A stretch of DNA of 64,000 nucleotides from Acanthococcus lagerstroemiae (taxonomy: Eukaryota > Arthropoda > Insecta > Hemiptera > Eriococcidae). Shown piece by piece: positions 10,201 through 22,200 of this stretch; the stretch's first letter is position 1, and every line of letters begins with the position of its first letter. The notes under the pieces are model-generated. The model was not told the DNA's origin. It searched no databases and saw only the letters and a program-made list of their open reading frames with translations. Location of the stretch: the NCBI GenBank assembly GCA_031841125.1, contig CM063110.1, positions 18,161,626 to 18,225,625 on the forward strand. Reading direction: 5' to 3'. The position numbers were made by a program, and so were the translations under genes.

Positions 10201-13200
10201 GATACTTGGGAAGTGAGTTGAAAAGTTGTGAGAATCCAACAAGTCAAAGGTTTTTTTTTGCTTTGATTTTTGGGAAATTTGAGTTTAGTTAGTTGGGAAA
10301 ATCGAACAAGTCAAAAGTTAATTTATTTTTTGCTTTGATACTTGGGAATTTTGAGCTGAGTCAGTTGGGACTATGGCTTTCATAATTTGTGCCCCCTCTC
10401 CCAGAAAAAACTCTTCAGTACGTCCCTGCCAAAAGTTCTGGCACATAGGTACAATGATAGATATATTATATACTTAGAAAGTATAAGTATGAAATTACCC
10501 ACGTAAGTCTGTACTTTCTCTCTTTCAGTGAGTCAATCAACAGTGAAAGTATGCCGCCAGCGATGTAGGATCCCAGTTTAGGGTAAGTTTGGAGATGCAA
10601 ATAAAGAAAAGATGGAACCGATCTTATTATTTCAATATCCCTGAAACAATGATTCCATTATAAAGTTAAGTAAATATCCATCTCATCTGTTTAGCACATC
10701 TCAAACGAGAAGCCAAAATCTGACAGACATCTGGAGAACTGATGACAATACCTACGGGTCCTACGGGTGTCTTTCCAGTAGCGTTATACAGAAAACCTAG
10801 ATGATAGCGCTTTTTTCGCTACCAAAAGCGCTCAATGTATTTTAAATGGACGTTTCCGGTATTATAAACCATGGTATTTGACCACACCGACTGTACAGCA
10901 CCTTAGTAGAAATTCTGAATAATAGTATATTTTGCAACGAGTGCAAGAAGCGCGTCCATTCATGACGAGTACAAAATTTTGCTTTGCAGCACGAGCAACA
11001 CGAGTGCAGCAAACCGCACAAACGAATAATTTGCTTCTTGCAAAAGTTGCAAACTATATTTTTTCAATACATGCTCGAAAGGCAGTTTATAGGAGTAATT
11101 ATTGATTTCTTAAAACTAAGACGGCGGTATCCAGAATACCAAAATGGATGAAGGAGTGCTCTCATACACAAACAGCTGTAACGCTTAACTCTTATCAATG
11201 CGCGCATAAGCGACGAAAACGACGCGGGACGCGCCTCGCCTGTCCGTCCAGTGTTAATCACCCTTCCTTATTGTCAAGTAAACAATACGATTTGACATCA
11301 CTTTTTAGATGTATTGTTTGTGCACTCCATTGTCGATTTAAAAGTTTCACTTTTCTTGCACTGAAAAGTGGTTACAAATAAGACGCTTTTCAAGCATGTG
11401 TTGAAAAAAACTTTTTGTACTTTTTTTTTTTGAATTTGCACACAATAACTGACAGATAAATCGATTTCAGCAAAATATGCAATTAGGTAGGGAAAGAAGC
11501 AGAAACAGCGCCTCTACCCAATGACCATAATTTTGAGATGAATGACAAGATACATCAGATAAAAGAAAACGGGGTTTCAGATTGGAATCTGTGTCCTGAT
11601 TTCTTTTTCTCAAAAAAGGACTAGAACTTAAACTATTAAATCAGAGTTTTCATCTAGTCACTGATCTCCGCCACCTACGCTGTTCTTACAAATCATATAA
11701 CTTACACCACAACCGGTACAGGCATTCCGCTGTAATTATTTTCGTATATTGTGATAAAAGTTGCAACAATCCCGGATAACAGCGTCAAAATTATCAGGAC
11801 GATTCCAGTTTTCTTGCTTTTTGATAGTATAAACAAGAATGCGCTTCCAAGTATTGCCAACTGAATGTCAGCAGATACATACCAAGTATGTATTAAGCAC
11901 TACAATATAACGAAATACAATGAACATTATGATTCCGTGAGATTGAAATATATCATTATGGAGAAGCATGGTAATATTCAAGGCGTATAATTTTCACTTA
12001 AATAAGGTATACTTATTTCTCTTACAATATGATCTACGTTCACGACGTTACTCAGGGCAATCAACTCGGCCCACCAGGTTGAACAACAGTAGTTCACTTC
12101 ATTCATAAGCCGACTATTCCAGAATGGTCCATCTCCCAGGTGTGGAACCACGAAGATGAAGAATAACAGGACTATACCAAGAGTAGGAATCAATCTAAAT
12201 ATTTATACGATCAGTTGATATTTAATGGAATAGTAGATGATTTAAAATTCAAAGGCGCTAAAGTCCAAGAAACTTACCGTAACCATCTAGCAACCAGTGA
12301 AACAATTAGAGTTACACCGCCTCTCTTCTTCACTTGTGCAAGACCAAAATGAAAAGTTAAAAACCCGCTAAGTGTGAAAAAAACATCGACAATGGCCGGC
12401 AATCCAAATCCCAGATTCCACGGTTTATACATCTGCATAATCAAAAAGATGCCACAAGTATCGAAATTGTACCCTAGTTCATCATTCCTTTTTTATAGGT
12501 ATAAGATAGGTACTCTGGACTGTCTAGGTATTATATTGGGTACCTACCATTTCAGTATATTCTTGTTCAAGCTTCGGATAAGCCATAGAAAACACACATT
12601 CGTGTCCAGCAACAATCAACATAATACATATGAATCTTATTGCGTATAGTTGCGTGTATGTACTAGACGATTCATTAGTCAGCGCTTTCCAAGAACTAAG
12701 CATTGAGAAACATTTCAGGAATGTAACGAGCTGAGGCGATTCTTGGAAAGCTGCAGCAGATACGAGCAGGAATTATGAGTACACTAAAATATTTTCACAT
12801 TAAACGCTGAAAATGAATATGTATCCAAAGGTTAGGGTAAATTTTCAAAGTAGGAACTTACTTTCTTTTTGTGTTTCTGACCGGTTTCTTAAAATGTGAT
12901 ATGTAGTGGCCGAGGCCACCAAGAGAATCAGGAACGTGAAAAGGGACCTAGAAATATTCATAAATGTTATCAGTTCACTGCTTGGCCATTATTAAAAGGA
13001 CTGCATAGTGCATAATAATCTTAAACTGAAATTGACTTCCAGCTCCTGTAAAGTAGGGAAAGATGACGCAACTTCTTTAAAAACGGTAGGAAGCTTCAAA
13101 TTTAACCACGTGTACTTCGACCATTTTTTGCAACTTAGTATAATCAGCGTTTTTTTCTTCCCTTAACAAAACACCCGCGAAATTTTGAAAGTATCAAATG

Positions 13201-16200
13201 ATCATCTTAACTCTACGATAGTGGGAAGATGCCACATGTGGTAAGGCAATATGGCTTATGGGGAAAAGCTGAGTAGAGCTAGTAGGGTTAGCAGGGCAAG
13301 GTGGCTCATTATGAATAGAACTGTACCAATAAAATAAAATAAAATCGACATCATTAAAATATAGTTTTTTTAAAAGCGATCCAGACACAACGTCATAATA
13401 AAAATCAGAAAATGAATTGTTTGAAAATATATATCGCAAAATAAATTATTTAAATAAGTCTTTTGGAGCATCTTCATGGCAGAAATCGGAGGATAGAAAC
13501 CAATCCTATTACACGACATACAGATTACCACCCTTTTACCTGAATCCACTAACCTGAAAACCAACATCCCGAATGAAATTTACATACTTGAATATTTTCT
13601 ACCTGAAGGGCATTAGCCTGAAAAGCCAAAATCCTGAAAGACAATCACCTCAGTCCTATGCGCCTGGGGGGAAAAAATTAAAAAAAAAGCGAGATATTTT
13701 GCTAATAAATTAACGTTTTATTTACAAATTAACATTGTACGAAAGTTTTAAAATATTCCATTACATTCATACATAATTCAACTGCGTTGCCATGTAACTT
13801 GTTACCAACTAATTAACTAATTTAGCTTCCATTTTCAGAGAAACACGTTATGAGCTTTCACAACAGCGACAGTCGTGAGGTACACCCTCTCTGCATTTCC
13901 ATGGAGATAGGCCCATAGATAGGCCCAAAATAAGATATGTCAGTCTCAGGGTCAAGGTTAAAGGCTGCAGGTTTTGGTTGTTCAGGGAAATGTCCATTCA
14001 GGTAAAATTCAGATAACTGTCATTCAGTTTTTTTTGTGTTTTTTTTTTGCTTTTCTTTAAATTTAGACAAATGGGTTTCAGGATCTTTTCTTTCAGGCAA
14101 ACATTTTTCAGGATGGTGGATGCAGGAAAAAAGGAGTAAACCGATGTACAGGCTCGATGACCCTGCAACTGACTTGTGTTACACTGAACTCAAATTTCTT
14201 CTTCTGATGAGACATTCGATTCGCAAATGAGACACGGATAGTTCTCCTTAGATTCACTTTCGATGATTATCTTTTTTCTATAAAAATGAAACTGAAATTA
14301 AAATCAAAAAAAGTATTTTATAAATTATTGAATTTGAGTAATGACAAATTACTTGAATATTTTCAGCAACATTAGTTGTTTTTTCTTCTCAGTTTTCTTC
14401 GGAACAATTTTTTGCTTCTGAAAAAAAAAATTGGACATTTTCAGGAATATTGATCATTTTACGTGTGTTTTTATCATCTTGTAGTTTTTCTCCAATAGTA
14501 TGACACCATGATTCCTACAGAAATTCAAAATTAATTACCATAAATCATATTCTTTTGGTGCGGCATCTTACCAACTTCACACGTCAGCCATCTTGCCTCG
14601 TTTGATCTCGGTGATATTAATAACTTGTAATCAGTAACAAGAACACTTCATAATAGTATCCTTTAATCCATCTTAATCTACATAAAAAATTGAATAAATC
14701 TGATACCTTACCTTTTCTACATGAGAGCTTTTCTCAATAGTCACGATAAATTTTAACTTGTGGTCAAAAAATATTTGGATACAAATCGTTATCACATTTC
14801 ACAAATTAAATTATAGAACACGAATGACTAGGTCTATTAGGAAAATGCTAGAATGCGAGGCCTGTATTAGAAGTACTAGGTGCCTACGTCATATTTGAAA
14901 GCAGTGCTGCCAACATAGGGATTTATGAGATGCGACATCTTACCCACTGCATCTGTCATCTTCCACGTGGTTACCTCATGGTGTAGGTATGAATTACACC
15001 CATGATCAGACATCATTATGTTAGGTGCACAGAGTCAGGAGACCATTCTGCCATAGAAATTAAACAAAGCTAACTAACAAATCTCACAAAGAATAGATGA
15101 TACCTTCATTAACTTGACTCACATGTTTGTTCTCAGATCATTTGGACCAAAAAAGAACTTGCAAGTACAAAAATACCCATATCACACAGGTACAGGTTTC
15201 AGGGTGATCGGAAAGGCTTTGCAGGGAAAAAATTCAAAATTCACTTTCAGCGTTTTACGAGCAGTCTCGCGCTTGTAAACGAGTTCTTTTGCAGCGCGAC
15301 TTGCGGACGTACCGGGATTTTTAGGGTGTTTGCCCGCGCGCAGCGCTGCAAGCACCCTATTGCAATCGAATTTTCATCATTTTTTTTTTTCAATAAATAC
15401 GACTGAATTGTTTACAGTTCATAGTTCAGTTTTAGTTCAGTTTTTATTATCAGTGTTTTATCAATACCAGTTGGCGCAAAAACGAAGGAGCAACTTAGAT
15501 TCTCGATATTTTGGAATTGAATTCCAGTCGTCACTGGTCAGTAGCGAATGATTGAATTTGTATCTAAACAATTTATTGAACAATAATGCTAATAGAAGAT
15601 TAAATGATTGTGATGATTTGTTACAGTTAAATTGGAGAGACAAACGAATTACTAAATGTTATGATAATGCAGTTACGCAGAATAGAATACGTCAAGATAA
15701 TTGTAGATATAATGAGAAACATCGAAGAGAAAGACGTGAAAGAATCCGTGAGTATAATCGAATACATAAAGAATATTATCGAGAATATTATCAATCCCAC
15801 CAAGAACAAGCTCGTAAATAGATAATATTATTTGAAATACTATGAGTCGCATCGAGAAGAACATTTTCAATACTATCAGCCGCTTATGTAAACTAGATTC
15901 AGGATTCCTGCTACGCAAAAATGTATACGCTCAAACTGTGTAAAATTTGTATAACTGGATTTAGAAGAGGTAAGTTTGTTGTTTGTTAATGTTTTAAATT
16001 AGTCCTCAGTTCAGTTAAGGTAGAATTTCTTTGAATCGAACCTGGAACCTAGTACAACTTTCCGTGATACTCTTATCAGTAAAATTTTCAAGGAATAATG
16101 TGATGTGAATTATGTTTGATGGAGCATATGGTGATGCACGCATAGTATTAATGGTAATTTTGATATACTTATTCTCTTCCAGGTTTTGAGCAGTGAAGCT

Positions 16201-19200
16201 TCCGCTACACTAATATAATGGCGTGAAATCTGTAATCTGTTGCCAATAATTACGAATCGGCTGATGATTGATTATTGACGATTATTCTGTTTCTCGATAC
16301 TCATTAGCATTTAGTATTTCTAGTTTTTCTCCAAATAAGAGTGAATTGTTTACTGATCATAGTTCAGTTTTAGCTCAGTTGCATTTAGATCCTGAGATCG
16401 GTCTTAAGGCAAAGGCCTGTGGTTCGATTTACAAATGAGGAGTTATCTGTCAAATGCAACTTATTTACGTTTTATTTCGTAATTTCATATTTTACTCATG
16501 ACAGTATTGTGCAACTCGTACTGTCCTAAAAAGGAACTATTTCCTCAAAGAAAGTGAAGACATTAACTGGATTTAGAAGAGGTAAGTGTATTGTTTGTTT
16601 GTATGAACTATGAAATGGGTTCTCAGTAATGTATTTGAATCGAACCAAGGACAAGCAACATTCTGTGGTACTCTTATCTGGAAATTTTCCAAGGAATAAT
16701 GCGATGTGAGTTATGTTTCATAAATATGTTAGCAGTATTAAGTAATTGGTGATTTTGGTATTCTGTTTCAGAGGTCTTTCACGAATATTTCGTTTCTCGT
16801 TTGACTATTTACTTTCCTCTTTCATTATCAGTCAGGATTGAGGAATCATCCAAAACCATCAACATACCTTCAACCACGAATTTGAACTTATATTATAATC
16901 GTGTAGCGGAATTGATGAAAAACGTGAATAAATAATTGGCAGATCACGCTTTGTTTTTGAAATGACAGATTATTTTTCTCGCATTAACAGTTCACAAATT
17001 CACAGGAGTGGAGCATAGAGCTAATGTCTTTTCGTCTTATAAACATTGTAATGAGGAGTGAGCACACATTAATGTGTGTTTTCTCAAGTGAGAACACAAC
17101 TTTATTTGAATGGAAGTAAAATTCCTCGTTTATTTGAATCGAAACAAAATTCCTGTCCCTCTGAATTGTTATCAGCAGTTGACAGTTCATATTCGTTGAA
17201 ACTCCTGACTATGGCCTTTGAAATTATTGTTTGTCTTGCAAAGGTAGAGTGTTTGATTTCTGCTTGCCACTTGGAATGAATTAAATGGAAATGTATTCTA
17301 GTTTTCTAGTATGTTCTGTGTTTATCAAAGTCTGCTGGGTGATTGCAGTTTGCAGCTTCAGAGTTCGAAGCCTTGAATTTCCATGATGTGCGTGTAGCGT
17401 CCTGTGCTTTTATGTTCTTGGGTGTGGTGAGGGGAAAAACGAAAAGAAGACTACTTCAGATTTGGATGGTCGAAGATTCTGAGCATCATTCGCTTATCAA
17501 AAAATACCTATTCTACACTAGCGCTTCTACAATTTGCATAGTCCCAATGGCAATCACCCTGTTACTACCTCGCGATCCGCGAGGTCGCTTGTTCATCATC
17601 ATAATAATAATAATTTCTTTAAATACGAGTGAATTGTTTACAGATCATAGTTCAGTTTTAGTTCAGTTTTTATTATCAGTGTTTTATCCATTTTATCAAT
17701 ACCAGTTGGCGCAACAAGGAAGGAGCTCGAGCAATTAAGATTCTGGATATTTTGGAATCCGATTCCAGTCCTCAGTAGGGAATAATTGAGGTTGTATCCG
17801 AACAATTGAACAATATCCGAACAATTGAACAATAATGCCAATAGAAGATTTAATGCTTGTAATGATTTGTTACAGTTAAATTGGAGAGAAAAACGAATTA
17901 CTAAGTGTTATGATAATTCAGTAGGCAGGGTAGAATACATCGAGATAATCGGATATATAATGAGAAACACGACCGTGTAGAATCCAACCCATAAAGAATA
18001 GACGTGAAAAAATCCGTGAGTAGAATCCAACCCATAAAGAATATTATCGAGAATATTATCAATCCCACCAAGAACAAGCTCGTAAATAGATAATATTATT
18101 TGAAATACTATGAGTCGCATCGAGAAGAACATTTTCAATACTATCAGCCGCTTATGTAAACTAGATTCAGGATTCCTGCTACGCAAAAATGTATACGCTC
18201 AAACTGTGTAAAATTTGTATAACTGGATTTAGAAGAGGTAAGTTTGTTGTTTGTTAATGTTTTAAATTAGTCCTCAGTTCAGTTAAGGTAGAATTTCTTT
18301 GAATCGAACCTGGAACCTAGTACAACTTTCCGTGATACTCTTATCAGTAAAATTTTCAAGGAATAATGTGATGTGAATTATGTTTGATGGAGCATATGGT
18401 GATGCACGCATAGTATTAATGGTAATTTTGATATACTTATTCTCTTCCAGGTTTTGAGCAGTGAAGCTTCCGCTACCTAATATAATGGCGTGAAATCTGT
18501 AATCTGTTGCCAATAATTACGAATCGGCTGATGATTGATTATTGACGATTATTCTGTTTCTCGATACTCATTAGCATTTAGTATTTCTAGTTTTTCTCCA
18601 AATAAGAGTGAATTGTTTACTGATCATAGTTCAGTTTTAGCTCAGTTGCATTTAGATCCTGAGATCGGTCTTAAGGCAAAGGCCTGTGGTTCGATTTACA
18701 AATGAGGAGTTATCTGTCAAATGCAACTTATTTACGTTTTATTTCGTAATTTCATATTTTACTCATGACAGTATTGTGCAACTCGTACTGTCCTAAAAAG
18801 GAACTATTTCCTCAAAGAAAGTGAAGACATTTAACTGGATTTAGAAGAGGTAAGTGTATTGTTTGTTTGTATGAACTATGAAATGGGTTCTCAGTAATGT
18901 ATTTGAATCGAACCAAGGACAAGCAACATTCTGTGGTACTCTTATCTGGAAATTTTCCGAGGAATAATGCGATGTGAGTTATGTCTCATAAATATGTTAG
19001 CAGTATTAAGTAATTGGTGATTTTGGTATTCTGTTTCAGAGGTCTTTCACGAATATTTCGTTTCTCGTTTGACTATTTACTTTCCTCTTTCATTATCAGT
19101 CAGGATTGAGGAATCATCCAAAACCATCAACATATACCTTCAACCACGAATTTGAACTTATATTATAATCGTGTCGCGGAATTGATGAAAAACCTTGAAC

Positions 19201-22200
19201 TTCCATGATGTGCGTGTAGCGTCCTGTGCTTTTATGTTCCCGGGTCTGGTTGAGTACGCGCATACGCCATGTTCTATCCAACCATGCCCGTCGATGCAGA
19301 ATCCGACTATGCGGAATGTACCGCGTAGTCAATTCGGCATCGACGGGCGCGGTTGGATATAAAATGATGTATGCGCGTACTTGGGCTTTATAGTGGCTCT
19401 AGTCTGGTGGGGGGGGGGGACGAAAAGAAGACTACTTCAGATTTGGATGGTCGAAGATTCTGAGCATCATTCGCTTATCAAAAAATACCTATTCTACACT
19501 AGCGCTTCTACAATTTGCATAGTCCCAATGGCAAACACCCTGTTACTACCTCGCGATTCGCGAGGTCGCTTGTCTTCCATATGCTCTTTCAAAGTCGTTC
19601 GGTGTTCGTCCAATAGAGCGCGTGGACTTCCACTCCTCGGTTCGCCCTTCAGTGGGTACGCAGTTTGAAATCTCTTAGCGAATCGTTCAATCAGTCTAAC
19701 GTCCGGCGCTTCTTCGAACTTCTTGTTTAAAGGTTTAAACCGCGTTCGCGCTGTGTAGAAGAGATTACCACGTGGGCCCCCTGTTTTAAAGCATAGCGTA
19801 TTGACTGAGAGTTGGACATTCTTTTACTAGAAATTTTGCAACAGTGAGAAAAATTAAAAGTGGGTTGTGTTTGAACAGTATTGAACTGCGAATGACGGAA
19901 CAGTTGGAATTCTCTCGATATGTTAATTAGAAAATTATTGCCTAGAATTTTTTAATTAGGAGGACTTTCCGGTCACCTTTTATACTCCGTTTGCATCGAA
20001 ATATCATAATATTATGAACAAATTGAGAGGGCGAAGGTGATAAACCGATTTCCATGTATTGTCGGGTAAGAATTTCAATTTTCCCTACCCACCGGGCTGT
20101 ACAGTAGCTGCCAGTTGTGAGGGGGGATGAATATCATTCAGTTACGTACTCACACAGTGAAATAGAATCCACGCGAATATGGCACATTGGTAGTTTTCTG
20201 AACTTCACAATTCAATGGATTTACATTGACAGCGATGTCCAATTTATACTTCTTAAATATCGGGAGCAGTGTACTGGTTAGCGACTTCTGTAAATCATCC
20301 GTGCTACAAGATGATGGTATGCAGAGGGCCCAGATCAGATTTCGTCGAGAAAGCCGTACGAGCATTGTATCATACTGAAAAGGATAATCAAATACAGGTA
20401 AATGTTACCGAGTGCTCAAGTAATTTCAAAACATCCACACTTATATATGAACAAGAAAGTTCCAAAAGACAAACAAGATTCTTGAACGGAAAAGTTTAAA
20501 GTAATTCTTGTGACAGCCTCTGGTGCGAGGTTTCAACTAAAGAAATTTCGGGAGACTATTGTATAGGGACGCATTTAGAAAAAATAACAGAAAAAAGAAA
20601 TGGAGGAGAAGGCAAAAATTCCATATCTGCAAAAAGGTGCCAAAAAATGTAAAAAGCAGGGGAAATATAAAAAATACAGAAAAATCCCAGATATAAAAGC
20701 GTAGAAAAAGACACAAAACAATTGAAAAGGCGACGGGAAAAAAATTTTAAAAATAGGAAATTGAAAAAAAGGGGGGGGGGAAAGTAACAGGGACAGAAGA
20801 AAAGAGCAGAAGACAATAAAAACAAGTGGCAGAATGATAGGAAGAAGTTTTATGAAGAAATCAAAAGCAGAGAAAGAGAAAAAAGCAGGATGAGAGGGAA
20901 AAAATGAAAAGGAAATACTGGAGAGAAAGAGAAAAAAAATAGAAAACAGAAAAAGACAAAAAATATTCAAAACAGGGTATCCGTGAACAGAATGAGAAAA
21001 ACATTTTCATAATTTGGCAAAAAAAAATAGTACAGAAAAATAAAAATTTTTGGCCTAAAAAAGGGAGAGGGCGACTCCTCCATTCTCTCTTCTGCACGCC
21101 TCTGGAAAGAATTTATCGAAACAAAAAAGTAGGTAATTCGAAATAAATTCATTCATGAATGGGCAAGAAAATGACTGAATCAAAAAAAGACAGCAAGAGA
21201 TAAATAAAATACAAAAAAAAACAACAACAACATAAGCAGAAATGTAAGGAAAGCGCTTAGAAAGTTTAGAATCAATTCCTCTAGAAGATCCCCCCCCCAC
21301 ACACACACACAAACACACAAAAATTGTAAGACTTTTAAACGATCGAAAGAATTTTTAATACTATTTTGATACTTATCAGCCCCCCCTCCCCTCCCCTATT
21401 ATGAGTCCACATAATGACACAATATTACCGTGACCTTATCGGAGAAAACGATAGTATAGGTAAGAAAATGACCAGTTGTCCATCAACTCTGAAGGTAGAA
21501 CACGTCCATTTTACCGTTTCAATAACATTCCAGGCAGAAGCGTTTTCTTCCGGATATTTAACCCAGTCAGGATTTGCTGGATTCACTGCTTCCGTTTCGA
21601 ACGAATAGGAGGCTTCTGCCAGGCAGTACTGGCCTCGAATTTTGGCTGGTCCTCGGGATCTGAGACATTCTTCCCAGTTGCCAACGAATGTTGTCATTCC
21701 GGCGAACACTCCTACACGTGGCCATTCGGACGATTCCATCACTAAAGGTATTCAAAACTAGAATTAGCTACAAAAATTAAAGTATTTGTGATGGCAATCT
21801 AATTTAAGGTTCAGAGGCGTAACCAGAAAATAATTTGTGAGGGAGCCAAAAAAATTCATTTGGAGCCACGTTTTCAAATGAAACCCGAGACCGTCATCTT
21901 TGCGTGAGGAGGGGAGGTGAATTTTTTTATGTAGCCATTACGATAACTTTTTTTTTTCAGGAATATAAGTAAATACTGAAACAAACTGTCAATTTATCTG
22001 TCAATACGCAGAATAAAGGATTTTGACATTTTTAGGTCTTTACTTTGGCACACAAACGGGAAACACTTAATTCGCCAGCGAGTACCACACTCCTCATATC
22101 AACCTGTATTCCCATGCGAGCATCACGTTCCTTGTACCAGCCTGCGAGCACTACGCTCTTCTACTGCATCATCTTTCAGACGAGTCTGCAACCACAGGAG

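Larger units (their letters stand above)
15395..16926. repeat. Tandem duplication, unit 1
   Basis: It starts AAATACGACTGAATTGTTTACAG and is repeated at 17,617-19,190. The stretch 15,830-16,925 matches 18,098-19,185 almost base for base, with only scattered substitutions and 1-2-bp indels. Within the unit there is an older internal duplication: AACTGGATTTAGAAGAGGTAAG near 15,953 and 16,567, and the GAATTGTTTAC phrase near 15,405 and 16,342. It contains the Arg/Tyr-rich reading frame and several B-box-like motifs. Confidence 0.8.

Noticed and set aside
20556..21152. Several overlapping Phe/Ser-rich minus-strand frames resembling membrane proteins
   Set aside because: They are the complement of a purine-only tract, with overlapping open frames in all three phases.
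21095..21819. CACGCCTCTG at 21,095 and CAGAGGCGTAACC at 21,812 as a TIR pair
   Set aside because: The two ends point outward relative to the DNA between them, so they cannot bound one element; each may be a solo terminus of a separate old MITE.
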